The notes: a model not told the origin generated them from the sequence alone. A stretch of 64,000 nucleotides of DNA from Tianweitania aestuarii (GCF_018457165.1 NZ_JAFMNX010000001.1:1488001-1552000), one strand, 5' to 3'; counted from the first letter of the stretch, positions 1 to 10,124 are shown. Numbers and translations: made by a program.

Positions 1-239
1 CAGCGGTGCGTCGCCTGCGCGGCGAAACGGAACGGCCAGTCGCCTTCGTGGATGACATTCCGCACAATCTGGCTTCGGTGCTGCGTGCCGTGCCGGATGC
101 GCATGTCTTCCACATGATGGCCGATCCGGAGGTGCGCGCTTTGCTCGATCCCCTTGAAGACGGCATGCACCATGTCACCACATGGGCCGATGCTGCCCCC
201 CGAATCGCGGATGCGCTCGGCATCCAACTAAAGGTCTGA
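1..239 (+). CDS. C-terminal end of an unassigned protein (HAD-like motif)
   Basis: An open frame enters from the left edge and stops with TGA at 237-239, directly against the convergent stop of lpxB. About 78 residues are visible. The stretch VAFVDDIPHNLASV, with its paired aspartates, resembles the late acidic motif of HAD-superfamily phosphatases, followed by a short alpha/beta tail. A GTG at position 6 is in frame, but the frame continues upstream, so I treat this as a truncated gene and not a 77-residue protein. The HAD assignment is an inference from one motif, and no substrate can be proposed. Confidence 0.5.
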   Translation, partial: AVRRLRGETERPVAFVDDIPHNLASVLRAVPDAHVFHMMADPEVRALLDPLEDGMHHVTTWADAAPRIADALGIQLKV

Positions 240-1406
240 TCAGCGCTCCTGCAGGAGCTCCAGCACGGCTTCTGCAGCGACCTCGCTCGACGGCCGCTCG
301 GTGCGCATCCGCTCTGCAACGATATCCAGCCCCGCAAGCTGCCAGCCTCGTGCCTGCGTATCCCCAAGCAGCGCTTCCAGCTGCCGGGCAACCAAGCCCG
401 GCCGCAGGAATTCGTTGATGAACTCTTGAACAACGAGCCGGTCGGCAATCAGGTTCGGCAGAGCTGCCGTCCAGATCGTGATCAGGCGGGTAACCGCACT
501 CATCAGGAGATCGGTCTTGTAGCAGGACACCATCGGCACGCGCGCCAGAGCCAGTTCCAGAAGCACGGTGCCCGACGCCGCCATCGCCGCATCGGCTTGC
601 GCGAAAGCCTTCAGCTTTTCCTCCGGCCCTGACACGATGACGGGCTCAACCGGCCAGGAGCGCGCTTCCTCCGCCACCAAGGGGGCGACATGCGGCACGG
701 TTGGGATCACGACCTTGAACGTATTGCCCCGCTCCTGCAAAAGCTTCAGCGTTTCACCGAACGGCTTCATCAGGCTTCGTACTTCGCCGCGCCGCGAGCC
801 TGGCAGCACGAGCAAGGTTTTCTCACCCTCGCCCAGCACCCGGCTGCGCTGCTGTTCGGCGGCACCCAGAAGATCTGGATCGCTCGCCAATCGGTGGCCG
901 ACATAGATGCCCATCGGCCCCTTCAGATCCTCGAGCACCTTTTCCTCGAAAGGCAGGATGCAGAGGATGCGATCGATGTAAGGCCGCATCGCGGGAGCAC
1001 GGCCGGGATTCCACGCCCACACGCTTGGGCAAACATATTTCACGATCGGAATGGCGGGATCGAGCGCCCTCACCTTTTTCGCGACGCGCAGGGTGAAGGC
1101 CGGGCTATCGATCGTGATCAGGCAATCCGGCTTGGCGTCGGCGATCGCACGCGCGGTGGTCCCGATGCGGTAAACCAGACGCGGCAGATCGCGCACGACG
1201 GCACTCACGCCCATGAGCGCGATGTCGCCCGGATCAAACATCGGCTTCAAGCCAAGCGACTGCAGATGCCGTCCGCCGACGCCCACCAGTTCGACCTGGC
1301 GCCCCGATTGTCTTTCGATCGCGCGAACCAGGTCGAAGCCAAGCAGATCGCCCGATTCTTCGCCTGATACGATCGCGATGCGCAGCGGCTTGGCCATCTC
1401 GCTCAT
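240..1406 (-). CDS. lpxB: Lipid-A-disaccharide synthase
   Basis: Condenses UDP-2,3-diacylglucosamine with 2,3-diacylglucosamine-1-phosphate (lipid X) to form the lipid A disaccharide, at the inner face of the cytoplasmic membrane. The 388 residues match the usual family length (E. coli about 382). The N-terminus IAIVSGEESGDLLGFDLV is the typical first strand and loop of GT19 enzymes, and LPGSRRGEV near the middle is the family sugar-nucleotide motif. The ATG overlaps the lpxI stop by 4 nt (ATGA), so translation is probably coupled. It is the last gene of the minus-strand lipid A run. A second in-frame ATG lies three codons downstream. Confidence 0.97.
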   Translation of the reverse strand: MSEMAKPLRIAIVSGEESGDLLGFDLVRAIERQSGRQVELVGVGGRHLQSLGLKPMFDPGDIALMGVSAVVRDLPRLVYRIGTTARAIADAKPDCLITIDSPAFTLRVAKKVRALDPAIPIVKYVCPSVWAWNPGRAPAMRPYIDRILCILPFEEKVLEDLKGPMGIYVGHRLASDPDLLGAAEQQRSRVLGEGEKTLLVLPGSRRGEVRSLMKPFGETLKLLQERGNTFKVVIPTVPHVAPLVAEEARSWPVEPVIVSGPEEKLKAFAQADAAMAASGTVLLELALARVPMVSCYKTDLLMSAVTRLITIWTAALPNLIADRLVVQEFINEFLRPGLVARQLEALLGDTQARGWQLAGLDIVAERMRTERPSSEVAAEAVLELLQER

Positions 1407-2281
1407 GGCTCCACCTCGATCCCGCTGATGAACAGCCCGGCCTCATCTGCCGCAGCGACTGTCTGGGAAAAGTCCAGAACGAAGGCGCGGTTGGATTCCA
1501 CCGCAATGCCGCGCAATCCGGCCCGCTTGGCATCCAGAACGGTCTTAGGCCCGATCGCTGGAAGATCCGCCCGCAGATCCTGCGATGGCTTGGCGCATTT
1601 CACCAGCACCCCACCAGTCTTACCAGCGAGGCGACCATGATTGCGCATCGGGATCATGCGCTCGAGCAGCCCATCGGTGCCTTCGATCCCTTCAAGCGCA
1701 ACCGCGCGTCCGCCGATCGCAATGGCCGCCTGACCGATATCCATCCGGCCAATCGCTTTGGCCGCTTCCAATGCGGCCTTGATGTTTCGCTCGTCCTCCG
1801 CGCCGGGAGCAACGAGCGTCATGGCTCCAGAGCGCGCGAGCAGATCCGGCACCACCTCATGCGCACCGACCACGCGAATACCGGCATTTTCGATGTGGCG
1901 CATCACGGCGCGCAAAAGGCCATCATCGCCGAGCGCCAGTTCGATCGCGAGCCGCGGAAGAACCTTCAGCACCCGCGGCGTCCATTTCAACGCCGTCAGC
2001 CGGGGACGCCGTGCGACACCTCCAGCCAGAACGGCATGGGTCACACCGGCAGCCTTCATATGGTCGAAAGCAACAGCAGCCGATTCGATCGGCAGCACGA
2101 CATGTTGATGATGTTTAAGTTCGAGAAGGCGATCCGCCTCGTTTTCCAGGATAACCACGAAAGGCTGCAGCCCGGCGAGAGCCAGGCTTTGCGCTACGTT
2201 GACGGGAAGGCTGCCGCTCCCAGCGACGATCCCGACACGACTACCCGGCGGCAGAAGGCCGCTGGGCTGCGTGTCACTCAT
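1403..2281 (-). CDS. lpxI: UDP-2,3-diacylglucosamine pyrophosphatase LpxI (DUF1009)
   Basis: Hydrolyses UDP-2,3-diacylglucosamine to lipid X and UMP. LpxI is the form used by many alphaproteobacteria in place of LpxH. The 292-residue protein starts MSDTQPSGLLPPGSRVGIVA, a glycine-rich start typical of the family, and keeps the C-terminal DUF1009 block (KTGGVLVKCAKPSQDLRADL). The open frame runs further upstream inside lpxA, but the ATG at 2281 is preferred because it gives family length and forms an 8-nt overlap (ATGAGTGA) with the lpxA stop. Its position between lpxA and lpxB supports the function. Confidence 0.95.
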   Translation of the reverse strand: MSDTQPSGLLPPGSRVGIVAGSGSLPVNVAQSLALAGLQPFVVILENEADRLLELKHHQHVVLPIESAAVAFDHMKAAGVTHAVLAGGVARRPRLTALKWTPRVLKVLPRLAIELALGDDGLLRAVMRHIENAGIRVVGAHEVVPDLLARSGAMTLVAPGAEDERNIKAALEAAKAIGRMDIGQAAIAIGGRAVALEGIEGTDGLLERMIPMRNHGRLAGKTGGVLVKCAKPSQDLRADLPAIGPKTVLDAKRAGLRGIAVESNRAFVLDFSQTVAAADEAGLFISGIEVEP

Positions 2282-3104
2282 CGTCGCCGCTGTCATCCCC
2301 ACGCGTGCCCCGCTTCGCCGCCGCCACATAATGGCGCTTGCCGCGTTCTTGCAGGAAATCGAGAATATCCGCAACGGCCGGACCGTGCGCGCCTTCAGCC
2401 GCCAACCGGGCAACATTTTGGGACAACGGCGTGTCGGCTTCAAACAGCTCGCGGTAAGCCCGACGCGCAGCATGAATGTCGGCACGCTCGAGACCCGAAC
2501 GCTTCATGCCGATCAGGTTCAGCCCGTGCAGGCGCGCGCGCGCACCTGATGCCAGCGCATAAGGAATGATGTCACCGGTGACACCCGTCACACCTGACAC
2601 GAAGGCATGGTGCCCGACCCGGGCAAATTGGTGAATCGCCGCCAGACCACCGATGGTGACGAAATCACCGACCTCGACATGGCCGCCCAATGCTGCCGAA
2701 TTGGCGATGGTGACATGATCGCCCACGTCGCAGTCATGGCCGATATGGCTCATCGCCATGAAGTAGCCGTTCTTGCCGACAGTCGTCTTGCCGCGGCTGT
2801 TGTCGGAACCGCAATGCATCGTCACGCCTTCGCGGATCTGGCAATTGTCGCCGATCGTCAGCGTGGTGCGGCCACCTTTATGCGCCTTGTTTTGCGGCGG
2901 CGCACCGAGTACGGCCTGCGGAAAGACGATGCAATCGGCTCCAAGCGTGGTTGCACCGCGAACGCTGACATGGCTGACCAGTTCACACCGGTCCCCGATC
3001 ACCGCATCCGCTCCCACAAAGGAGAACGGACCCACCGTCACGCCTTCGCCGAGCTGTGCACCGGGCTCGACGACGGCCATTGGATGGATTGTGGTGCCGG
3101 TCAA
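2274..3104 (-). CDS. lpxA: Acyl-ACP--UDP-N-acetylglucosamine O-acyltransferase
   Basis: First step of lipid A synthesis: transfers an R-3-hydroxyacyl chain from ACP to the 3-OH of UDP-GlcNAc. The 276-residue chain has repeated hexapeptide units (IGDRCEL, LGADCIV, IGDNCQI, VGDHVTI, VGDFVTI) forming a left-handed beta helix, then a helical C-terminus. His123 in SHIGHDCDVG corresponds to the catalytic His125 of E. coli. The start appears to be TTG at 3104, 10 nt after the fabZ stop, with GAGG about 8 nt before it. No ATG or GTG lies in frame between the fabZ stop and IHPMAVV, so the weak start looks real. Confidence 0.95.
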   Translation of the reverse strand: MTGTTIHPMAVVEPGAQLGEGVTVGPFSFVGADAVIGDRCELVSHVSVRGATTLGADCIVFPQAVLGAPPQNKAHKGGRTTLTIGDNCQIREGVTMHCGSDNSRGKTTVGKNGYFMAMSHIGHDCDVGDHVTIANSAALGGHVEVGDFVTIGGLAAIHQFARVGHHAFVSGVTGVTGDIIPYALASGARARLHGLNLIGMKRSGLERADIHAARRAYRELFEADTPLSQNVARLAAEGAHGPAVADILDFLQERGKRHYVAAAKRGTRGDDSGDDE

Positions 3105-3114
3105 AATACGCGCC

Positions 3115-3588
3115 TCACTGCGGCAGCTTCGGGGTCATCATTGCGGACACCTCCGCTTCTGCAACCTTGACGCCATCAACCTTCGCTTCGCAGCTGAAGC
3201 GGAAGATGCTGCCGCGCTGCTTGGTTTTGCGCACGGCAATCCGCAGCTGATCGCCAGGAACAACCGGCTTGCGGAACTTCGCATTGTCGATCGTCATGAA
3301 GTAAACCAGCGACGGCTTATCGTTGCCGCCGGCATGGATGCAGATTGCACCCGCCGTCTGCGCCATCGCTTCGATGATCAACACGCCCGGCATGACCGGC
3401 TGTTCGGGAAAGTGGCCCTGAAAATGTGGCTCGTTAATCGTCACATTCTTGATGCCGACAGCCGACTCGCCACCATCGATCTCAACGATCCGGTCGATCA
3501 GCAGAAACGGATAGCGATGCGGCAGGAGCTTCATGATCCGGATGATCTCGACGCTGTCCAGCGTGGTCGAGGCCTGAACGTCACTCAC
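3115..3588 (-). CDS. fabZ: 3-hydroxyacyl-ACP dehydratase FabZ
   Basis: Dehydrates 3-hydroxyacyl-ACP in the elongation cycle of type II fatty acid synthesis, so it competes with LpxA and LpxD for the same substrate. The 157-residue hot-dog fold protein carries [14 protein letters not shown] and the active-site block [20 protein letters not shown], with His59 and Glu73 in the catalytic positions. The start is GTG at 3588, which overlaps the end of lpxD by 8 nt (GTGAGTGA). A longer open frame upstream reads inside lpxD and is not family-like. Confidence 0.97.
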   Translation of the reverse strand: MSDVQASTTLDSVEIIRIMKLLPHRYPFLLIDRIVEIDGGESAVGIKNVTINEPHFQGHFPEQPVMPGVLIIEAMAQTAGAICIHAGGNDKPSLVYFMTIDNAKFRKPVVPGDQLRIAVRKTKQRGSIFRFSCEAKVDGVKVAEAEVSAMMTPKLPQ

Positions 3589-4636
3589 TGGCAACTGCTC
3601 CTTTTTTGGGACGCTTCGACAAGCGTCGGATCGTTGCGATCTCGCGCAACATTTCGCCCATAGGCTGAGCGGGATAGCCACCCCAGGCTTCGCCAGCGGG
3701 CACGTTGTTCATGAAGCCGCTGCCGGCAGCAAGCCGCGCGCCGGAGCCGATCTTCAGATGATCCGCAAGACCAACACCGCCGCCCATCATCACGCCGTCG
3801 CCCAGTTGCACCGAGCCGGAAATGCCGCAAAGGCCCGCAACGATACAGCCGCGGCCGATGCGGACATTATGTGCGATCTGAACGAGATTATCGATCTTGC
3901 TGCGTTCGCCGATCACGGTATCGGACATGGCGCCGCGATCGATCGTCGTGTTCGCACCGATTTCGACATGGTCCTGGATGATGACCCGGCCGATCTGCGG
4001 CATCTTTTCAGGGCCGCGCGCGCTGCCGACATAGCCGAAGCCGTCCTGCCCGATACGAACGCCTGCATGGATGATGACATTGTTGCCGATCAGCGCATGC
4101 AGCACCGTCGCGCCCGCACCCACATAGGTGTCACGGCCGATCTGACAGCCTGCGCCGATCACGGCATTGGGCGCTATGATGGCGCCTGCACCGATCGCCG
4201 CGCCCATGCCGATCACGGCCCCGGCCTCGATCGTCGCGCCCTCTTCGACAACGGCATCGTCATCAATATGAGCGGCAGCCGAAACGCCGCTGCGCCCGGT
4301 CACGCTCGTCGGCCGTGCGGCATTGGGGTACATCAACCGACCAACAGCCGCGAAGGCCGCTTGCGGATGATCCACAACCAGCGCTGCCGTGTGGGCCGGC
4401 ACTTTGTCAGCAAGCTGAGCCGGCACGAACACCGCGCCCGCGCGCAGTCCTGTCAGCGCACCCTGATGCTTGGCATCGATAAACGCGATCTGATCGCTTT
4501 CGGCAACGTCGGCGGAAGCGATTCCACTGATCGAGCGGTCACGAAAGTCCGTTTGCGGCAAGCGCGCGCCCGCAACCGTAGCGATCTCCGCAACGGTGTA
4601 GGCGCGCGCTGGCGCAAAGAAAACGGGAAGGGTCAT
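3581..4636 (-). CDS. lpxD: UDP-3-O-(3-hydroxyacyl)glucosamine N-acyltransferase
   Basis: Third step of lipid A synthesis: adds the second 3-hydroxyacyl chain, at the 2-amino group. The 351 residues are family length. Residues 1-105 form the uridine-binding domain. About 110-330 is a left-handed beta helix of hexapeptide repeats ([20 protein letters not shown]). His256 in QIAHNVRIG matches the catalytic His of E. coli LpxD. The start ATG at 4636 lies behind CCGGAG and just after an 11-bp hairpin at 4650-4677. The open frame continues upstream into the bamA gap, but there it is not LpxD-like. Confidence 0.96.
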   Translation of the reverse strand: MTLPVFFAPARAYTVAEIATVAGARLPQTDFRDRSISGIASADVAESDQIAFIDAKHQGALTGLRAGAVFVPAQLADKVPAHTAALVVDHPQAAFAAVGRLMYPNAARPTSVTGRSGVSAAAHIDDDAVVEEGATIEAGAVIGMGAAIGAGAIIAPNAVIGAGCQIGRDTYVGAGATVLHALIGNNVIIHAGVRIGQDGFGYVGSARGPEKMPQIGRVIIQDHVEIGANTTIDRGAMSDTVIGERSKIDNLVQIAHNVRIGRGCIVAGLCGISGSVQLGDGVMMGGGVGLADHLKIGSGARLAAGSGFMNNVPAGEAWGGYPAQPMGEMLREIATIRRLSKRPKKGAVASE

Positions 4637-4649
4637 ACAATGCTCCGGT

Positions 4650-4677
4650 TCTCCTGGCTGCCAAAACAGCCAGGAGA
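4650..4677 (-). promoter_or_regulatory. Perfect hairpin between bamA and lpxD, before the lpxD ribosome binding site
   Basis: TCTCCTGGCTG (4650-4660) and CAGCCAGGAGA (4667-4677) pair over 11 bp around a 6-nt loop. In the minus-strand transcript no U-tract follows, so this is unlikely to be a strong terminator. It ends about 5 nt before the GGAG that serves lpxD. It could protect a processed bamA 3' end or modulate lpxD translation. The structure is seen in the sequence; the role is inferred. Confidence 0.6.
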
Positions 4678-4688
4678 GGACGCGCAAT

Positions 4689-7052
4689 TTAGAAGCGCGA
4701 GGAGATGCCGAAGTTGAAGTTCTGTTCGTCGTCGCCATCCTGCTTCTTAACAGGAACAGCATAGTCGACGCGCAGCGGGCCGAACGGCGAGGCCCAGATG
4801 ATCGACGCACCAACCGATGCGCGCCATTCCATGTCGGTCCCGGCAGCACCGGCGAGATCGTTGCCGAACAAGGTTGCGGCATCAGCGAACACCGCGCCCT
4901 TCAAGCCGAAGCTCTGTGGGAAGAGCGGCATCGGGAACTGGGCTTCGGCGCTTGCATTGAAGTAAGTCGCACCACCGAGGTGATCGCCCGAACCCGGATC
5001 GAACGGACCGAAGCCGTCATAATCGAAGCCGCGGATCATGCGATCATTGCCACGGAAGTAATCGAACACGCGCAACTCGCCGTCACCGAAGCCCTCGATG
5101 TGACCAGCGCCGGCCGAAACGAGGCCAACGATGTCCATCTCTTCCGACAGCGTCTTGTAGTAGCTGCCGCGACCGGTGAACTTCACCCATTCCGCATCGC
5201 CACCCAGACCAGCCGCTTCAACGGCAACGGTCGAGAAGATACCGGAATGCGGGTTCTTCGGATCGTCGATCGTGTTGTAGGTCAACGTTCCGCTGACGGA
5301 CGACTTGATCCACGGGCTCTGGTTGTCGATCGCGTTGCGGATCTGCGGAGCGAGATCGCAGCTCGGATCGAACACGCCATCCGCAGTGTCGCAATCGTCG
5401 TCATACTCGTACTTTTCGCGCGTCAGGTTATACGCGACCTGCGAGCTGAGGGCTTCGGTGATCGGCAGACCGAAACGGACCGTGCCACCATCGAGCTCGC
5501 TCTTGTAGTCGTTGTCGTATTCGCGCGTTTGACGGAAGATGTCGAAACCGGCAGCGATGCGGCGACCGAGGAAATAGGGCTCGGTGAACGACAGATTGTA
5601 GTCGCGCGTGTTCTTGCCGACGCCCACACCCAGACGGATGAACTGGCCGCGACCAAGGAAGTTGCGCTCGGTGATCGAACCTTCTGCGGTTGGGCCGCCA
5701 CCCGTAGAACCGCCGGTCGAGTAACCGCCGCCGATCGAGAACTCGCCCGTCGCCTTCTCGGCCACGTCCACAACCAGGATCACCTGGTCCGGCTGCGTGC
5801 CCTGCTGCGTCGAGATGTTGACGCTGGTGAAGTAATCCAGGCGCTCCAGACGGCGCTTGGCGCGCTGGATCAGAACCTGGTTGAATGCATCGCCTTCGCT
5901 GACGTCGAACTCGCGACGGATCACGTAATCGCGGGTGCGATCGTTGCCGCGAATCTCGATGCGCTCGACATAAGTGCGCGCGCCCTGATCAACCGAATAC
6001 ACAACCGAAATGGTGCGGTTGTTGAAGTCGCGGTCACCCTGCGGCGTCACTTGCGCAAAGGCATAACCGCTGCCGGCCAGACGCTCGGTCAAAGCAATGA
6101 TCGTGTCTTCGACATCCTTGGCGCTGTAGGTCGAGCCCGGCCGCGTCTTCAGAAGCGGCGTCAGCGTCTCGGTGTTGACGTCGGTGATGGCCGAGTCGAT
6201 CGAAACGTCGCCGAACGTGTAGCGCTCGCCTTCCTGAACCGTGAAGGTGATCGTGTATTCGTTGGTCGCCGGATCGAGAACGGCGTCGGACGAAACGACC
6301 TGGAAGTCGGCATAGCCGCGATTGTAATAGAAGCGGCGAAGCGCTTCTTCGTCGGCCTTCTGCTTGTCTGCATCATAGATGTCGTTGCGCGTCAGGAACG
6401 ACAGGAAGTTCGATTCGCGGGTAGCCACCACGTCGCGCAGACGGCGAGCCGGGAAAGCGCTGTTGCCCACGAAGTTCACCGCCGCGATCTTGGTGCGGTC
6501 GCCTTCGTTGATCTGGTAAACCACGTTGACGCGGTTCTCGCCGAGATCGACGATCTGAGCCGTCACGGTCGCGTCGTTGCGGCCGATCTGCTCGTAAGCG
6601 CCCTTGATGCCTTCAACGTCGGCATCGACGGTGGCCTGCGAATAGCCGCTGCGCGGCTTCGTCTGAACGCCGGAGCTGAGCTGCTCGTCCTTGATCTTGC
6701 TGTTGCCCTGGAACAGGACCTGGTTGACGATCTTATACTCGACAACCTGCACCACGAGGGTGCCGCCGTTCTGGTTGATCTGGACGTCGGAGAACAATCC
6801 GGTGTCGAACAGGCGCTTTACGGCCTGGTCGAGGTCGGCATTGGAAAACTGCTTGCCCGGCGTCACGCCGATATAGCTGCGCACGGTATCGGCATCGACG
6901 CGCTGGTTACCGCGAACGTCGATACGGCTGACAACGGCTGCATCGGCGACCGAGACCATGCCAAGCTGAGCGATAACAGCGCCTGGAGCGACCAGGGCGG
7001 CGGACAACGCCACCGCGGATGCGGCGCTCTTGAAACGAAATGTTGGCTTCAT
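4689..7052 (-). CDS. bamA: Outer membrane protein assembly factor BamA
   Basis: Central Omp85 subunit of the BAM complex, which folds and inserts beta-barrel proteins into the outer membrane. The 787-residue precursor starts with a signal peptide ([20 protein letters not shown], cleavage probably near ADAA-VV). Five POTRA repeats cover roughly residues 38-430, the first beginning [18 protein letters not shown]. The C-terminal barrel contains a VRGF-type lid motif ([11 protein letters not shown]) and ends in the outer membrane signature GISSRF with a terminal Phe. It sits between rseP and lpxD, the standard proteobacterial order. A promoter-like sequence lies about 75-100 nt upstream. Confidence 0.98.
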   Translation of the reverse strand: MKPTFRFKSAASAVALSAALVAPGAVIAQLGMVSVADAAVVSRIDVRGNQRVDADTVRSYIGVTPGKQFSNADLDQAVKRLFDTGLFSDVQINQNGGTLVVQVVEYKIVNQVLFQGNSKIKDEQLSSGVQTKPRSGYSQATVDADVEGIKGAYEQIGRNDATVTAQIVDLGENRVNVVYQINEGDRTKIAAVNFVGNSAFPARRLRDVVATRESNFLSFLTRNDIYDADKQKADEEALRRFYYNRGYADFQVVSSDAVLDPATNEYTITFTVQEGERYTFGDVSIDSAITDVNTETLTPLLKTRPGSTYSAKDVEDTIIALTERLAGSGYAFAQVTPQGDRDFNNRTISVVYSVDQGARTYVERIEIRGNDRTRDYVIRREFDVSEGDAFNQVLIQRAKRRLERLDYFTSVNISTQQGTQPDQVILVVDVAEKATGEFSIGGGYSTGGSTGGGPTAEGSITERNFLGRGQFIRLGVGVGKNTRDYNLSFTEPYFLGRRIAAGFDIFRQTREYDNDYKSELDGGTVRFGLPITEALSSQVAYNLTREKYEYDDDCDTADGVFDPSCDLAPQIRNAIDNQSPWIKSSVSGTLTYNTIDDPKNPHSGIFSTVAVEAAGLGGDAEWVKFTGRGSYYKTLSEEMDIVGLVSAGAGHIEGFGDGELRVFDYFRGNDRMIRGFDYDGFGPFDPGSGDHLGGATYFNASAEAQFPMPLFPQSFGLKGAVFADAATLFGNDLAGAAGTDMEWRASVGASIIWASPFGPLRVDYAVPVKKQDGDDEQNFNFGISSRF

Positions 7053-7125
7053 CGGGCCCCTAAACCTTTTACTCTCGTAGTCCCCACAGCGAGAAACCCG
7101 GCCATCGCAGTTGGTCCCACAACCG

Positions 7126-7153
7126 TCATAGCCGTATTTTCCCTACACGCAAG
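7126..7153 (-). promoter_or_regulatory. Putative sigma-70-type promoter for bamA
   Basis: On the minus strand CTTGCG (7153-7148) and CTATGA (7131-7126) are separated by 16 nt. This is close to the rhizobial CTTGAC-N17-CTATAT pattern. It lies in the 214-nt bamA-rseP gap and would give bamA its own transcript besides read-through from rseP. Confidence 0.4.
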
Positions 7154-7266
7154 GCTTCTGGTTAATGTGCATTTACTAATCCCGCTGGCGTGTCATTCCC
7201 GACACGGAATTTGGGGTTCATGGTAAATGCTTAGTGAATATCAACCACTTGCGACCTTCATCTCGT

Positions 7267-8406
7267 TCAACATCCGAAAAGATCGTTCCAGAACACGAAG
7301 CCCATGAAGCACAGCACCGCGAAAACTCCAACGCGGTACACAGCCTCCATCACCCGTTCCGAAACCGGACGCCGTTGAACAGCCTCAACTGCGTAGAAGA
7401 CTAGATGACCGCCGTCCAGTGGGGGAATCGGAAGAAGGTTGAGAATACCGATACCAACCGAAAGAAGTGCGGCCAGTTGAATGAGCCATTGGAAGCCCAG
7501 CTTGGCCGCCTGCCCCGACATTTCCGCGATCTTCACGGGTCCGCCGAGCTGGCACTTGTCTTCACGGCCCACAACAAATCTTTGCAAGAATTGACCGGTG
7601 CGGCTGATAATGTAGCCGGTTTCGAGCACGCCCTGCTGCAGCGCCTCCGTCGGTGAATAGGTCACCACGCGCGCTTGCCCGACATCCCGGTTGTTCACGA
7701 CGCCGATCACGCCGGTGCGCACGACATTGCCCAGCGCATCGGTCTGTTCAACCAGCTCCGGCGTCGCCGTCACCGTCAGGTCATCGCCGCCGCGATTGAT
7801 CGTGAAATTCAGTGGGTCGCCGGCACGGCCGGACACCAGCCGCTGCACATCCGCGAAACTTTCGACCGTCGTGCCGTTCACCGCCACGAAGCGATCGCCC
7901 GGTTCGATGCCGGCAACGGCAGCCGGGCTTCCCGGCCGAACCTCGGCCACGGTCGGATCGAGAACGCCGCGACCATAGATCGAAAACATCACGGTGAACA
8001 CGACGATGGTCAGCAGGAAGTTGAACATCGGCCCGGCAACCACAGTCAGGGCGCGCTTCCACACAGGCTGTGTATGGAACGCCACACGCCGCTCGGCGTC
8101 GGTCAGCATTTCGGTCGATTCGGGATCCGGCGTGCTCGTCGCGTTCATGTCGCCCACGAACTTGACGTAACCGCCAAGCGGCACCGCACACAGCTTCCAG
8201 CGCGTTCCGTTGCGCGCGGTATAACCGATCAGTTCCGGACCGAAGCCGATCGAAAATGCCTTCACGCCGATGCCGCACCAGCGCCCGACGAGGTAATGGC
8301 CCATCTCATGAACGAAGACGACGATCAGCAGCACGAACAGGAACGGCACGAGCGTGCCAAGGATCAAGCCTTCGCTGCCGAAGATTGCGGTTAGAAACTC
8401 ACCCAC
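7267..8406 (-). CDS. rseP: RIP metalloprotease RseP (site-2 protease family)
   Basis: Inner-membrane zinc protease that cuts transmembrane segments of anti-sigma factors and leftover signal peptides. HEMGH (residues 33-37) lies in the first membrane helix. A PDZ domain follows around PGSPAAVAGIEPGDRFVAVNG. The second metal-site motif NLLPIPPLDGGHL lies near the C-terminus. I chose GTG at 8406 (379 residues, starting MGEFLTAIFG) because GGA precedes it by 6 nt and relatives begin at this point. A longer form from GTG at 8439 is possible. It lies between cdsA and bamA, consistent with an envelope stress role. Confidence 0.95.
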   Translation of the reverse strand: MGEFLTAIFGSEGLILGTLVPFLFVLLIVVFVHEMGHYLVGRWCGIGVKAFSIGFGPELIGYTARNGTRWKLCAVPLGGYVKFVGDMNATSTPDPESTEMLTDAERRVAFHTQPVWKRALTVVAGPMFNFLLTIVVFTVMFSIYGRGVLDPTVAEVRPGSPAAVAGIEPGDRFVAVNGTTVESFADVQRLVSGRAGDPLNFTINRGGDDLTVTATPELVEQTDALGNVVRTGVIGVVNNRDVGQARVVTYSPTEALQQGVLETGYIISRTGQFLQRFVVGREDKCQLGGPVKIAEMSGQAAKLGFQWLIQLAALLSVGIGILNLLPIPPLDGGHLVFYAVEAVQRRPVSERVMEAVYRVGVFAVLCFMGFVFWNDLFGC

Positions 8407-8491
8407 GTTGATTCCGTTCAATCCGGTGCATCCATGCACCTGCTGCCGCGATCGATCTTCCTTGCAAAGACCGTGTCGCTGGCTTCAGCCA

Positions 8492-9367
8492 TCAGAACAC
8501 AAAGAACAATCCGCGTGATGGTTCGTGCAGACCGCCCGTCAAGAGAGAGATGAGGTACAAGGCCAAGGCGGCGGCGACAAGTCCATCGACACGGTCCATA
8601 ACACCACCGTGACCGGGAATGAGCCGGCCGGAGTCTTTTACGCCGAAGCGGCGCTTGACGGCAGATTCCAGCAGGTCGCCGATCTGCGACACGACCGACA
8701 GCACCAAAGCGGCAACGGCAAGCAGAAAGCCGGCTTCAATGCCCATCAGACGGCCCACAGCTGCGCCGACGATCACCGCAGCCAGCGCGCCGCCCAAAGC
8801 GCCGCTCCAGGTCTTGCTGGGGGATATGGATGGCGCAAGCTTCCTTCCGCCGATCAGTCGGCCGAAGACATAAGCCAGGCTGTCGGTTGTCCACACGACG
8901 GTGAACAGGAACACCATCGCAGCCAGCCCGGCTGCAGCACCTTCGCGAATCTGGTCCACGGACACTGCGGCGAGAAGCGCATACACGATGCCCCCGCTGA
9001 CCCAGATCCCGTTCCGTCCCGATTGCCGCGCTTCATGCGCAACGCCCAGAACCATCGCCGCCAATGCCACCGGCACCACGATCGAAGCGTCCATGTTCAG
9101 GATCAGCGGAATGAGAGCGACCGCCAGCAACAGCCACAACACGATGCGGCTGCGCTGCTGCACCCGATTGCCCGCCATTTCCAGCCACTCATAAAGAAGA
9201 GCGCAGGCAAAGAAGGCGATCATCAGATGAAAGGCGATGCCACCATAATAAGTGATCCCCAGCACGATGCTGCCGAGGATGATGCCCGAAATGATACGCA
9301 GGCCAAGATTGTTGAGGCGGCGCGGGCGGCGGAAGTCCAGACCGGCTTCCCGCTGATTCCTGATCAT
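8492..9367 (-). CDS. cdsA: Phosphatidate cytidylyltransferase
   Basis: Makes CDP-diacylglycerol from phosphatidic acid and CTP, the precursor of all phospholipids, including the CDP-DAG that the Pcs enzyme in this window uses. The 291-residue protein is highly hydrophobic with about eight membrane segments. Its C-terminal signature [20 protein letters not shown] is that of the CDS family. The ATG at 9367 overlaps the uppS stop by 4 nt (ATGA). The upstream extension of the open frame lies inside uppS and is not family-like. Confidence 0.96.
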   Translation of the reverse strand: MIRNQREAGLDFRRPRRLNNLGLRIISGIILGSIVLGITYYGGIAFHLMIAFFACALLYEWLEMAGNRVQQRSRIVLWLLLAVALIPLILNMDASIVVPVALAAMVLGVAHEARQSGRNGIWVSGGIVYALLAAVSVDQIREGAAAGLAAMVFLFTVVWTTDSLAYVFGRLIGGRKLAPSISPSKTWSGALGGALAAVIVGAAVGRLMGIEAGFLLAVAALVLSVVSQIGDLLESAVKRRFGVKDSGRLIPGHGGVMDRVDGLVAAALALYLISLLTGGLHEPSRGLFFVF

Positions 9368-10083
9368 GATGCAGCTTCTCTTGCCGCGGGGCGTCCGCCA
9401 TAGCGGCGTTCGCGGCTGGCAAACGACGCAAGCGCGTCTTCCAGATGGGTCTTGCTGAAGTCCGGCCACAGCACCGGCAGGAACACCAGCTCGCTGTAGG
9501 CGCATTGCCAGGTGAGGAAGTTGGACAACCGCATTTCGCCGCTCGTGCGGATCACGAGATCCGGGTCCGGCATGCCGGCCGTATCGAGCGAGCGGCTGAT
9601 CAGCGCTTCGTCGATCGCTTCCGGCGCAAGCTTGCCCACAGCGACGTCGCTGGCGAGGTTACGCATCGTGCGGGCGATTTCCTCGCGCGCGCCGTAGTTG
9701 AAGGCAATCACCAGATTGAGCGAGCGGTTGCCGGCGGTCAGAACCTCGGCATCGTCGAGCAGCGCGCGAATATCGGGCGCCAGCGCCGTGCGTTCGCCGA
9801 TAATCCGGATCCTCACGCCGTTGCGGTGCAACTCTGCCAGATCGCGGCGAATGAACAGCTTGAGCAGACCCATGAGGTCTGCCACCTCGCCTTGCGGTCG
9901 CGCCCAGTTTTCAGAAGAAAAGGCGTAAACGGTGAGCCACTCGATGCCGAGCCCCGGCGCATCCCGTACCACCTGGCGCAAGGCTTCCACACCGGCGCGA
10001 TGTCCCATGACGCGCGGCAGACCGCGGGCCTTGGCCCAGCGGCCATTGCCATCCATGATGATCGCGACATGCGCGGGCGCCAC
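9364..10083 (-). CDS. uppS: Isoprenyl transferase (undecaprenyl diphosphate synthase)
   Basis: Cytosolic cis-prenyltransferase that extends farnesyl diphosphate to the C55 carrier used for peptidoglycan and O-antigen. The 239-residue chain has the P-loop-like motif [20 protein letters not shown] with catalytic Asp11. [11 protein letters not shown] and the C-terminal [17 protein letters not shown] block of the family are also present. Translation appears to start at GTG (10083), preceded by GGGGG at 5-nt spacing. It overlaps cdsA by 4 nt and lies 41 nt after frr. Confidence 0.97.
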   Translation of the reverse strand: MAPAHVAIIMDGNGRWAKARGLPRVMGHRAGVEALRQVVRDAPGLGIEWLTVYAFSSENWARPQGEVADLMGLLKLFIRRDLAELHRNGVRIRIIGERTALAPDIRALLDDAEVLTAGNRSLNLVIAFNYGAREEIARTMRNLASDVAVGKLAPEAIDEALISRSLDTAGMPDPDLVIRTSGEMRLSNFLTWQCAYSELVFLPVLWPDFSKTHLEDALASFASRERRYGGRPAAREAAS

Positions 10084-10124
10084 AGCTTCCCCCTTCGCTT
10101 CTCGTCAGCTGAAAGGCCGACGCG

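Noticed and set aside
4980-7226. 748-codon open frame antisense to bamA
   Set aside because: It mirrors the bamA codons, has no signal or domain pattern, and is rich in Arg, Ala and Val as expected for a GC-rich antisense shadow.
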